Source: Hyaloperonospora brassicae (Eukaryota > Oomycota > Peronosporomycetes > Peronosporales > Peronosporaceae). From it: a stretch of 64,000 bases of DNA. This document shows positions 1-10,108 of the stretch, one piece after another; position 1 is the first letter of the stretch, and each line of letters starts with the position of its first letter. The DNA is taken from the NCBI GenBank assembly GCA_947650285.1, contig CANTFL010000003.1, positions 62,001 to 126,000 of the forward strand, read 5' to 3'. A program made the translations under genes and the position numbers. The notes below the pieces were generated by a model that ran no database searches, had not been told where the DNA came from, and was given only the letters and a program-made list of their open reading frames with translations.

Positions 1-84
1 ACAAAATAATGGGCCCAATCATGTACTCAATTAATCAGCTAAAGACCACAAACTTTTAATACAATTAACTGAGTAGAATCTTGC

Positions 85-619
85 TGTAACGGGGTTACAC
101 GTCGACTGGTAGTCGGCAATAGTTGTAATACACACAAGGGACGGGGTCCCCTTTAAAGTAATATTAGAACACAAGTATTAATTGTTGAAGACTGATGTCT
201 GTCAACCATTGATTACAAGATTTTTTAATAGGTTTATCTAGGACATTAGTGAGTAGGTTAATTACTTTGTTCTAAGGTGTTCTTTTGGGTTAAAAAAAGA
301 AATAAAATTCAGTTCCCATTTTGATCAACAAAAGACACGTGCCTGTATGAGGCGTCTTGCGATCGTTAAGGAAGTAGCAACGCCTTGTTAAGGCAGATAA
401 TCCTTGTGAACTCTGTGCGTTTGATTCTTTGAATCGTTTGGTTCCCCCTGGAGCAGGGAGCGTAAGCTCTCTGATCTTGTTGACTCGTTGAGTCGGGTTC
501 TTTGAAATAAACCTTAGCTCCCGGAGCTGTTGACTCTTATAGTCGGGTTCGTAGAACCAAAGTTGCTCATTGAGCGTTGATTCTTTCTCTGAATCAAGAT
601 GCTGTGTAGCTCCGCTACA
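85..619 (+). repeat. E1 5' LTR
   Basis: The repeat begins TGTAACGGGG and ends CTACA, matching 7260-7791. Its last 140 bases hold a row of short inverted repeats: GACTC/GAGTC at 482-494, AGCTC/GAGCT at 516-528, GACT/AGTC at 532-544, GGTTC/GAACC at 546-558, GCTC/GAGC at 565-575, TTGATTC/GAATCAA at 577-597 and GTGTAG/CTACAC at 604-620. U3, R and U5 limits cannot be placed. Confidence 0.95.
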
Positions 620-621
620 CT

Positions 622-630
622 TGGTAGCAC
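622..630 (+). other. E1 primer-binding site candidate
   Basis: TGGTAGCAC lies 2 nt downstream of the 5' LTR. The same nine bases lie 2 nt inside the 5' LTR of the opposite-strand element E3 (38575-38583). A tRNA 3' end reading GTGCTACCA would pair with it; I infer that this tRNA primes both families. Confidence 0.65.
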
Positions 631-678
631 TAGTATTCAATCTACGCCTGAGTCGGTAACGACTGATCCTCTGTGAGG

Positions 679-1713
679 ATGGATCAATCAATATCGCTCT
701 CTAAGGCCCAAAAGGTAGCGCTTGATAAGCTGACCGCTGCCGTAGGCCCAGAGTATGTGGACGTTCTAGCTGCACAAGATCCCCATGTGCTCAATGCACT
801 GGTCGAGACATTCATGCAGTATAAAAAACGGCCCTTTTAGGGCAGGTTCACAACCAAGTAGCGTCGTCAACGCCAACACGCTACATGGCGATTCCAGATG
901 AAGAGGCTAAGCCTCGTCCCCTTCGGATGGACGTTAAACTTTACTCCGGGAAGTGGAAAGAAAACCTGACCCTCTAAATCCGTGAGATTGAGATGCCATG
1001 AACTCTGGCCTTGTCTCGATGAAGTACCAGCGGGTCTCGCTGGCTATCTCCAAGCTCAATGGGAGAGCTAGAGAGTGGGCTCTGACGTGTAGCACGTCGG
1101 TCGACTTATCGTTTCCCATATGGGATCGCTCAAGTTAGACCTTTTGCAAATTTTCTCGCCGCCTAACCAGGCTTATCGCGTGCGCTCACGCTTCTTGTCC
1201 ACCCGTCAGGGTAAGAAAGAGCTAACGAACTATGTCCAGAATTTGAAAACTCTGATGGCTGCTATGCAGTCCGACCCTCTCCCTGAGACAGTCTGCGTGA
1301 CAGTCTTTATGGAAGGTCTTCGTAAGGGCGTTGCCAGGACCGAGGTGTTTCGGTTCCATCCCTCTACTTTTGAGGAAGCTGTTAGCATCGCTCAAAATGC
1401 TGAGCACAACTTCAAGTCGGCCAGACTGGGATGGAATCGGTACAACCCAAGCTTTGCAAGGGCCACGTCTGCGAGCGCCTCGGCTTACTGTAAGCCAGAA
1501 CCGATGGATCTCAGCCATTCTGAAGATGCAGGTGAAGCGGAGCTTCATGCTGCAGATCAACTACAGGAAGTGAGACGATGTTATATGTGCGGAAGCACTA
1601 AACACTTGCGTCCCACTTGTCCTGTGTGTAAGCAACAACCGACCCCTATGGTTCGAATCCCCAGCTACAGCCAGAAACCTGGTATGGCACGGGGAAACGT
1701 CGACGCCCAGTAG
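679..1713 (+). pseudogene. E1 gag, broken
   Basis: An ATG at 679 opens a 53-codon frame (starting MDQSISLSKAQK) that stops at about 840. Gag-like sequence continues in other frames through 1119 and reopens at 1120-1713. The later part has a basic, glutamine-rich retrotransposon capsid character and ends in a zinc knuckle, CYMCGSTKHLRPTC (CX2CX4HX4C), near 1580-1620, which binds nucleic acid in this family. At least one frameshift and several stops separate the segments, so no full-length capsid can be made. Confidence 0.8.
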
Positions 1714-1781
1714 GTGCGGGGCGCCCTACTGGGGTAGAACTGAGTTCTGTTGCTTCTCTACGAGGTAGAGCGAAACATGGC

Positions 1782-2773
1782 TTGGCCCCACCGAGCTATG
1801 TGCCCACCAGCATAGAGCGTGGATACAAGCCTGGCTTGTTGGTCGCCGAGGCAAAAGTTAAAGGCTTTGAGAAACATTGGTCGATCCTAATCAACTCCGG
1901 AGCATCATGCAATTATACTGGACGTCGTTCCCTTGGGGGAAGTCATCGATACGCTGAAGCGCTCAAAGCGCATGAGGGTGATTCAATCACCGTTCGTTGA
2001 GCGACTGGTAGTCGCGTCACGGTGCCTAAAGCTACGTTGAACTTAAGTGTGAAGTTTTTGGACTTTGACAGCATTGAACGCTGTCTTGTCCTCTATTTGT
2101 ATTCGAGATACGATCATATCCTGGGTACGGCTTTGCTCAAACGCCATGAGCCATGGATTGATTGGAGGTCAAAGACCTTAGGCGCAACGCGCAATGGTAC
2201 TAGCAAAGCTTTAAGAGTCATGAACCCACCTTTGCGAGGCAACAAAAGCGCTCTTGGCGCGAGCCATTGACGGAAGAAGTCAATGTACTGGACATTGGTA
2301 TGTCGGAGCTAACTAGCTCGAAGGTATATGACATGAATATTAAGCGGAGCTCTTCTAATGTGTTTGAAGAGAGATGTACTCCGTTGAGTGATACTCGTTG
2401 TGATAATGAGTCACTGCATGCGTCAAGCATGGATGGCCTACGGGCGGGACATACAGGAAGTAATTCCCATGATGTGAGTGGGGTGGCACGTAAAATCCCA
2501 CCGAGTGAGAGCGGACGAGGTGGCACCTCACTGAATGTCGGTAATAACATTGATGGCGAGAAGCTAGAGTGTTCAGGGCTAGGCCCAAATGCTGTACGTA
2601 AAGTGGTACGTGTAAATCCAATGGGTGAAGTGTTCGAGTTACGTAATACTTCAATAGATATCGTTCAAGACATTAGCTCTCGTATAGAGCGTGCTAAGAT
2701 GAATAGCAACCACGGGGACCCGACTGTCCCGGCCTCTTGGAATCGTAAGGTATCTTTGAGGAAACAATCCTAG
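1782..2773 (+). pseudogene. E1 aspartic protease region, catalytic Asp lost
   Basis: Three successive frames (1782-2000, 2022-2270, 2267-2773) cover the retropepsin and the linker to reverse transcriptase. The active-site loop reads LINSGAS instead of the family's D-S/T-G-A; the codon at 1893-1895 is AAC (Asn), consistent with a single G-to-A change from GAC. A stop follows at about 1998. Downstream, the region 2022-2200 resembles the C-terminal half of this protease. The 2267-2773 stretch is a low-complexity linker. The enzyme is inactive on two counts. Confidence 0.75.
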
Positions 2774-2860
2774 CGTAGGGTAGCAACTGTTAAGCGCCCA
2801 ACGTCTAAGAAGTCACGAAGTGATGTTAGTAATAATACACTATATACACTTGTCAATGAG

Positions 2861-3775
2861 TTGACTGGCCAGATTGATGGCAATATTAGTCTTGAGACTC
2901 TTCCATTCTTGGATACTCTCTTTAACCTAGACGAAATGTCTGACGGCGAATTTAGCCAAGCCTTACAGGCAAGAGAATTATCCGAGTTAGTGGCCATTCG
3001 GCCGGATATCGAGTTGAACTCATCCTCGTTATTAGACGTGTCTGTCCTTGAGGACACAAAAACGGCATTGTATGCCCGTAGTGAATCTTCGATCCTTAAG
3101 GATCCTCTTGATCCGTTCTATCCTTTGGTAAGGGAGTTTCAGGACGTGTTGTGTCACAACCCACCGTCCTTCTTTCCTCCCGATAGAGGTGTACGTCTTG
3201 AAATTGACTTGGTTCCTGGAACTAAATACTGCGTAACACGGCAGTGGCCGTTACCGAAGGAACAGTGTGACATCATTGACGACTTCTTTCGTGCAAAGCA
3301 CGCGACAGGAATGGTACGTGAGAGCAAATATCCCCATTCGACACCGACCCTCTGTGTCAAAAAGATCAATAGGAAGTGTCGCATTGTTCATGCTTACAAT
3401 AAGCTTATTGCGGCCACCATTCCGGCTCAGACACCAATTGCGAGGAATGATGTTCTTCAAAAAAATATGGTGGGATGTACAATGTACAGTGCGCTCGACT
3501 TAGTTGATGGTTATTACCAATTGCTCATGCGAGAGAGCGATATTCCGCTGACAGTGGTCAGCACTCTGAGCGGTATGCTCTGGGTGTGGCTTGTGATGCC
3601 GCAAGGGTTATCACATGCCCCGGCTACATTCAATTGTCTTGTGACACAATTGTTCAGTCCTCACCGAGGATATACACAGACGTACTTTGTTAACATTCTT
3701 GTCCATAGTCGTGCTATGAACGGTCGGTCGGATGTGGACAATCACATTGACCATTTACGAGCGGTGCTCGAGTGA
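2861..3775 (+). pseudogene. E1 reverse transcriptase, active site mutated
   Basis: This open frame of 304 codons contains the Gypsy reverse-transcriptase fingers and palm: RIVHAYNKL (substrate-binding region), SALDLVDGYYQ (catalytic motif A, first Asp present) and MPQGLSHAPATFN (motif B). The catalytic motif, normally YxDD, reads YFVN at 3683-3694, so both aspartates of the pair are missing. The frame ends with a stop at 3773-3775, shortly before the connection to RNase H. It is a fossil polymerase. Confidence 0.9.
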
Positions 3776-3779
3776 ATGC

Positions 3780-4500
3780 ACTCGAATAAATTGTACGCCA
3801 ACGCGTCTAAGCGCATCTGTGGGGCAGACGAGATTCAATTATTAGGATGCTTCATTGGTAAGCGATACCTTCGAGCGGATTTATCTCAGGTAAAAGCCAT
3901 AGTTGATTGGCCGGTTCCAAAGAACCAAAAAACTTACGTAAGTGGCTAGGCCTTGCCAATTACTCACACAAGTACAGTGCGAATTATGCAGGCATGGCCC
4001 GGCCATTATTTAATCTCCTTGAAAAGGATGTGGAATGGTGTTGGACGAACACCGAGCAGGAAGCCTTTACGGCTGTAAAGGAGAGTCTTCTTCATGCGCC
4101 AATCTTGGCTTTGCCTGATCCTGATCGATCTTTCAGTGTCGTCTGTGACCCATCTGACTTTTCCATTGGCAGAGCTCTGTTACAGACAGATTCTGATGGA
4201 CGGGAACGTGTCATTGCGTTTGAGTCCCGACAGCTGAAGCCGCAGAAAAGAACTACCCTGTTCATGACAAAGAGCTACTTGCAATGAAGTATGCTCTCGT
4301 CAAATTCAGTGTTCATCTTCTTGGCTCTTAGCCGTTTGTGATCTATACAGATCATGCGTCACTTCGCCCTGCGACCCAGTCGCCTCATATCTGTAAGAGA
4401 ATGGCTCGTTCGTTTTTTTTCTTTGCCAAATACAACTTCAAGGTGAAGTATAAGCCGAGCAAGCAGAATCCTTTGACTGATGCATTGTCACACAGGCCTG
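3780..4500 (+). pseudogene. E1 RNase H region, frameshifted
   Basis: Frame 3907-4287 holds the tether and first part of the Ty3-type RNase H (KWLGLANYSHKYSANYAGMA, then VVCDPSDFSIGRALLQ with its conserved Asp). A frameshift and a stop near 4330 precede the continuation at 4338, with YTDHASLRPA and a segment KYKPSKQNPLTDALSHRPD that matches the usual NPADALSRRPD end of the domain. A second frameshift probably lies between 3775 and 3907. Confidence 0.8.
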
Positions 4501-5860
4501 ACTATGAGCTTGCTCATGTAACTACTCTGTCGTCGTTGGTCACTGACCTAATCCTTACGGCATATGCCAAGGATGAACACTGTGTAGCTCTGCTACGTGC
4601 TCTGGGGATCGAGGGGTTTAAGGAATTGGACATAGAATTGTCGGCACGATTACGTGCGAGGTTACATCGGTATTCCATCGATCAAGGCCTGTTGTTCTAT
4701 AGCACGGATGTGGAGGATACCCCTCGCATCGTTATTTCTCATGACGAGGAGTTGAAGTATCGGATCCTCTATGAGGCACATGATACTGCGTTAAGCGGTC
4801 ATCTTGGTCGTGAGAATACCTACGTCTCAGCTAGCCAAAGCTATTGGTGGCCCAAACTATACAAATGGATGAGCACATATGTACGTACGTGTGGAACGTG
4901 TCAACGCGTGAAACCCTCAACTCACGCGGCCGCGCCGCTGGATAGTTTGCCTATACCCAAAGGGTGTTAAAAGTCCATCAGTCTGGACTTCCTGTTCGAA
5001 TTATCGAAGTATTCGTATGGAAATACGGGTATTGTGGTCTTTGTGGACCGTTTGAGCAAGATGGCTTATTTAGCGGCGGTGCCAGATCCCATTTATGGTG
5101 AAGGTACAGCGACGCTGTTTATCGATCGCGTGTTTCGACAACACGGTCTGCCGTTGGCAATTGTCTCTGATCGAGATCCCCGCTTCACTGGTAAGTTTTG
5201 GAAGTCTATCTTTAAATTGCTCGGCACACGTTTGGACATGTCCACAGCGGATCATCCGCAGACCGATGGTCAAACGGAGCGCGTTAATCGTGTCATTGGT
5301 GACATCTTGCGTAGTGTTTGCGCTGAAACACCTAAGCGTTGGAGCTCGATGCTCCCTGTCGTTGAGTTTGCGTTGAATAACGCTGTGCATGCCTCCACCG
5401 GCTACACTCCGTTCTACGTGAACGGTCTCACACACCCTCGCGTTCCGTTAACGCTACCACTGCGTGGTTCAGGGCTTGGTTGGGGAGGAGTTGCCGATCG
5501 GCTTGCTGATATCAGTACTTCCACTGTTCAAAAACAGGTAAGCGGGTTTCTCGCAACGCGACTAAATGCCTTATGACATTTTCGTGACGCACTATCTGAT
5601 AGCCAAAACAAGCAGAAGGAAACAAGCTGATGCTAAAGGCAGAGGTTGTATTGAACGTTATGAGTTTGGAGACCAAGTTCTACTCAATGCTAAGAACCTA
5701 CCTACGAATGTAGTGTCCGCCGACTTCAGGACAAAGTTGCGCCCGCTCTTCATTGGACCATTCACGGTCGTCGCCAAGAAGGGACTTGCGTATACGCTCA
5801 ACCTTCCGCGCAAACTGCGCACACACCCCGTATTCTACGTTGGCTTGCTTAAGCCGTATC
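4500..5860 (+). pseudogene. E1 integrase with GPF/Y module
   Basis: The N-terminal HHCC zinc module spans about 4780-4910 (H...H in HDTALSGHLGRE, C...C in TCGTCQ). The core has its three acidic residues: Asp in LDFLF at 4986-4988, Asp in VSDRDPRF near 5170, and Glu in DGQTERVNR near 5275. Stops at about 4970 and a frameshift near 5566-5576 break the frame. The C-terminal module contains RPLFIGPF at about 5745 and HPVFYVGLLKPY, typical of Gypsy integrases of the GPF/Y class. In the family it inserts cDNA into chromatin. Confidence 0.88.
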
Positions 5861-7150
5861 GGGATCCGTCCCACGTGAACTTGGAGGCGCTTGCGCCGCA
5901 TAGTTTGGCCTTGCCATCGGTTGCTGAATCCGTATCAAGAGGTCAAGCTGAGCCTCCGTCCGGGCTTGGACAAACTCCAACACCTGGACACGGGCTTGCA
6001 TCGCGTCATACGCACTCTGGGTCTTACCCAATGTCTCACGGATACCACTCAGCTCGAGAAGCACCTTCTCATGCTCCTGCTTCGGTATACCGACCACCTC
6101 CGACGCGGTTCGATGAGCAAGGGAACCGCCGGTTCCATGTGGAGCGACTCCTGAAACGACGTCGTCGTCAGGGTCAATACCAGTATGTGGTGAAGTGGTA
6201 AGTGTACCCGGAGTCGGAGAACTCGTGGGAGTTTGAGACACCCCTTCGGCAGGATTGCCCATACACCGTTGATGTTTTTAGACATCGTGGCAGGGGTCAA
6301 TCCTCGACCGAGAGCCCATCTCACCAATAGTGTTGGAGACAGGTGGGTAGTTGGGTGCCGCTTGACCAACACCCACATCAATCGGCACAGCCGGAGCATA
6401 GCTTGTGCGAGCTCGAAACTGGCCTCTAGTCTTAAGCTTGGCGTAGTCATACCGAAGCTTTCGTTTTAGACGAACATCTGCCACATCGGCACTTGCTCTG
6501 AGCGCTAACACGCTGCTGAGGTGTCGTTTCCGATGCACACAGCGAACAAAAGCGCTGGCTTTTTACTCTTGAGATTCGCCTGCGAAGAAGAGGATGGGTA
6601 TACCCCTCATCGGTGGAACTGGTGCACCCCGTGCTTGCGTGTCAACTCGCAACTTGTATTGACAATGAGTCGTCAAGTGAGGTTGCAGGTACCCCTCACG
6701 AAGTACCTGTCGACTCGCCACATCATCATAAGATGTTGGCTCAGCGCCAATAGCCCACGTTGTGAAAGAACGCCCTGTCGTTTGGTGGATACGCTCTTTT
6801 TCATTTAGTGGTGTGAACAGATAGCCACGACGATCCTCAAGGGTAGCAGCAAGCTGCATAACGCGCTGAGCGCTCTCCTCTCGTTGGATAGCCAACTGTT
6901 GTTGCTCATCGAGCGGATTAGTGATGATGGTATCGCCAACGATAAGTGTTTGATGCGGCGTCGATGGTGCGTTGGCTTTGACACGCTCGGCAAATGGGTT
7001 TAATGCAGTATGAGGCGGTGTCTCTTGCACTGGTGAGTCGGACATTGTCCTCTCTTCACCATGGTTATCGGTATCTCTACCATAATCCACCTCCACATCG
7101 ATGCCGAGGCAAGACGAGAGAGTCGAGGTCTCATGGGGTGGCGATGCCAT
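5849..7150 (-). pseudogene. E1 antisense accessory ORF with coiled coil
   Basis: On the strand opposite gag-pol, a protein-like reading runs from an ATG at 7150 (context ACCATGG) to 5849, in segments 7150-6563, 6538-6278 and 6262-5849 separated by stops. The first segment is polar and ends in RGIPILFFAGESQE. The last contains heptad-like sequence (KQEHEKVLLELSGIRETL, then AMQARVQVLEFVQARTEAQ), which predicts a coiled coil. It overlaps the sense linker between GPF/Y and chromodomain and starts about 110 bp from the 3' LTR. I recognise no enzyme motif. E3 has a counterpart in the same position and orientation. Function unknown; a gag-like or regulatory role is only a guess. Confidence 0.5.
6100..6320 (+). 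pseudogene. E1 C-terminal chromodomain, stop inside
   Basis: The sense frame reads FHVERLLKRRRRQGQYQYVVKW, then a TAA stop at 6199-6201, then VYPESENSWEF in the same frame. This is the chromodomain pattern (basic strand, Y-V-K-W, W-E dipeptide). Chromodomains of this kind steer insertion toward marked chromatin. The linker before it (about 5860-6100) is proline-, serine- and glycine-rich in the sense frame and overlaps an antisense frame. Confidence 0.8.
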
Positions 7151-7259
7151 GGTGTTTTGTGTTTTGCCAAACGTAAGGTTGAAGCGCACACACACCGTCC
7201 TCTTCGAGAAAAAAAATTCAATTGACTTTTTTTGGAAACGTCAGTCTGGTGACGGAGTG

Positions 7260-7791
7260 TGTAACGGGGTTACACGTCGACTGGTAGTCGGCAATAGTTG
7301 TAATACACACAAGGGACGGGGTCCCCTTAAAGTAATATTAGAATACAAGTATCAATTGTTGAAGACTGATGTCTGTCAACCATTGATTACAAGATTTTTA
7401 ATAGGTTTATCTAGGACATTAGTGAGTAGGTTAATTACTTTGTTCTAAGGTGTTCTTTTGGGTTAAAAAAAGAAATAAAATTCAGTTCCCATTTTGATCA
7501 ACAAAAGACACGTGCCTATATGAGTCGTCTTGCGATCGTTAAGGAAGTAGCAACGCCTTGTTAAGGCAGATAATCCTTGTGAACTCTGTGCGTTTTACTC
7601 TTTGAATCGTTTGGTTCCCCTGGAGCAGGGAGCGTAAGCTCTCCGATCTTGTTGACTCGTTGAGTCGGGTTCTTTGAACCATACCTTAGCTCCCGGAGCT
7701 GTTGACTCTTAAAGTCGGGTTAGTAGAACCAAAATTGCTCATTGAGCGTTAAGTCTTTCTCTGACTAAAGGAGATATGTAGGTTCGCTACA
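7260..7791 (+). repeat. E1 3' LTR
   Basis: It matches 85-619 almost end to end, from TGTAACGGGG to CTACA, and is followed by the target duplication CTTGC (7792-7796). The same inverted-repeat row is present: 7654-7666, 7668-7680, 7688-7700, 7704-7716, 7718-7730, 7737-7747 and 7749-7769. The GGTTC/GAACC repeat at 7668-7680 is perfect here but damaged in the 5' copy. Confidence 0.95.
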
Positions 7792-7796
7792 CTTGC

Positions 7797-9667
7797 CTAT
7801 AATTGCTCAACAGCTTTGATCTCGAGTTTGCAGACCGGCATCAGTGTCGATTTCGTATAATCGCTCTAGCTTAACGTATAATTTTATATACTCTGGAGTT
7901 CATTCAGTGTGTACGTCATAGTTGACCCACGTAATTTATAGTGCCTCCTATACTTCAATTTTACCGGATTTGATTATAGACGTAGTGAGTCGAAAGACAA
8001 GTTACGAGCTAGCTTAGGATATCCTTTTATAGACTTTGAAAATTGCTTGAGTCTCCATCAAGACCTTCAGTGTCACCAACTTGGGTCGCACGTCCGCCAC
8101 GCCCAACGTAAACGACGAAACAAACGTAAAGACGAAGCATAGACGAAGACGAAACATGGACAATGACGGACCTCGACATATCCAGAGAAAACCGTATCCA
8201 AGTTCCGTCCAGGTCCCTTAGCTACGACAAAAGCGCTTCGATAATGACTTAGTAGCAATAACGTCGGCAATCGGGTCGCATTGACGCTGAATGTTCCATC
8301 CGTGTTAGAAAAATGGGCCTTTGTAGCACGGATTGCAAGCACAGCGCCGATACTAGCATGCCCGAGAGCCAAGTAAGAAGCTGATCCCATCGTGATGGCA
8401 GCTTCACCTCATGGTACGGAAAAGAACTTGACGAGCATCGGTACAAGAAAGCAAAGAATCGAGAGCACGGTCTTAGAATTTATGTATTTCCCACGGCGGC
8501 GGCCGCCGGTGCGTTATCAACGAATGCAAGAAAAGTAGTCAGGGTAGTATCCTGGGCATTTAGCATAGGGGTGGCAAGCGATGCACGTATCAAGGCTGTA
8601 CCAAGGCCGCACAGATTAACTCCTTTTGCAAGATTAGTGGGGGCCGATTGCGGTGCCCATTTCTAAGATGCTCGAAGAGCTCTGAGGGTGGCGGGTTATG
8701 CGACCCTTTGAGTTGGCAAGCGGCGTTCGCCGTCAGATGCAACGAAGGAGCGCCCCGAGGTGACTAAAGTGCCCTGCATGGTGGGTCTCGCTTTTGTTAG
8801 GTGCTAGGGTGTGCGCGCAACATCGTGGAGGTAGGCGGTGAACTACTGTCGACTACATCCAGTTCTGCAGGCAGGACGAGCGCTGCTTGATGCACGTGCG
8901 TTACTGGGACGCGACACGACAGAACATGTCCGAAGCAACACATGAGATGAGAAGCTGTAGCTAGCTTGATAGCTAGCTACAGCTTGTTACCGTAACGTAC
9001 GCAAAGGTATAGCGCCATGGACGAGCTTTCGAAACTATAAATGTCTTACTATTAGTGTGACGTGTACTCGACGGATGCTAAGATGTCATGATCATTAACA
9101 GTCGCGGACGAACATCGACAAACGTATAGGGATGCGTAGGGCATTACGACAGAATCACAGACGAATGTCATGGCGACGCAGGCGTACACGTGACTAGACG
9201 TTCCTACGATCGGAATATTTGACCAACAACACCTCGCGATTCCTATCGATGACTCGTCGAATGTCTCTTTTACTGCATACCCTCTTTCGACCTTTGTCAA
9301 GTGTATAAGGCTTCTCCCACTGCCAATAAAGCGTTAGGTGGTGGATCAAGTGACAACAAAAATCCATGAAGCTGTCGTGATCATTTCGAACGCAACATCA
9401 CTTCTATGAGAAGCACGGCATGCAGACACGTACACATTGTCGTCGAAGTGTCGACATTCTGTATCGAAATAAAGCTTTCTTTCGCAAGAAACACAGCCTA
9501 CCGAAATACGGTCGCGGAACATATATGCTGCGTATTCCTCCTTCTCATGGGCTCTTGATGGGGCTAGCGCAATGCTGTGCAATGCTGTTATGGAAGGTTG
9601 CCTTAAAGCGCCAAGCGAATGAGTGCCGTACAATGAAAACGCATCAAAACCACTCATGGATCGCTAG
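7797..9667. other. Intergenic stretch, no gene recognised
   Basis: AT-rich at first, then mixed composition. Open frames on both strands are short and carry no recognisable domain. One perfect 15-bp inverted repeat lies at 8952-8985. Confidence 0.6.
8952..8985. repeat. Perfect 15-bp inverted repeat
   Basis: AAGCTGTAGCTAGCT at 8952-8966 is repeated inverted at 8971-8985 around the 4-base loop TGAT. There is no T-run after it and no adjacent gene, so a bacterial-style terminator reading does not apply. It could be the relic of a mobile element end. Confidence 0.7.
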
Positions 9668-10108
9668 TGTAACGGGGCACCGACAGCTACGTCCTAATTT
9701 ACTATTACGGAGTTATCTTTCACCGAAAACAGTGAAGTTCAGCGTCCTGCTAAGTGTAAGCATTATGCAGAGGACAGATGAAAAACTAAGGCAAGGCTCT
9801 AGTCGTGGTAAAAGTTAAACTTTTAATTGATACAATTAAGTCCTATAACTCTTGTTTCTCTTGTTCGTCTTGACTTTATTATATTCATCTAACTAAACGT
9901 ATAATGATGTCTACTTACCAACCATTGCGCGCGTCTAGGAGCGATTAGTAAGTTGATATCATCTCAATATCAACCAATGAGTAGACCCTTCGGTCATCTC
10001 AACAATATCACTATGCTTAGTGATATTGATGAAAGAATATTCAACGTGATATTCTTCATTGTCATTCTAGCCTTAATGACAATGTCATGTAAGGGGGACC
10101 CCGTTACA
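9668..10108 (+). repeat. Solo LTR, family 2
   Basis: It begins TGTAACGGGGCAC and ends CCCCGTTACA, the terminal inverted repeat of the family-2 LTRs found at 30375, 37755 and 38586. Internal blocks are shared with the 37755-38145 copy, including CATTGCGCGCGTC near 9925 and the TTGATAT/ATATCAA inverted repeat near 9955. Flanks are GCTAG (9663-9667) and GCTTA (10109-10113), a 4-of-5 match that may be an old target duplication. The first ~130 bases diverge from the other copies. No coding sequence is attached. Confidence 0.8.

Larger units (their letters stand above)
85..7791 (+). mobile_element. E1: Gypsy-type chromodomain LTR retrotransposon (decayed)
   Basis: Two near-identical LTRs (85-619 and 7260-7791) bracket gag, protease, reverse transcriptase, RNase H, integrase and a chromodomain in Gypsy order on the plus strand. 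The element is flanked by a perfect 5-bp duplication, CTTGC, at 80-84 and 7792-7796, which fixes both ends. A primer-binding-site-like TGGTAGCAC starts 2 nt inside the 5' LTR. The two LTRs differ at roughly 5% of sites by eye, so the insertion is not recent. Frameshifts, stop codons and lost catalytic residues show that it cannot move by itself. The 3' part (5849-7150) also carries an antisense reading frame. Integrase before chromodomain places it among chromoviruses of the Metaviridae. Confidence 0.95.

Noticed and set aside
1649..1659. GGTTCGAATCC, a perfect tRNA B-box sequence
   Set aside because: It lies inside the E1 gag frame. The flanking bases do not form a T-stem or acceptor stem, and no A box is placed correctly.
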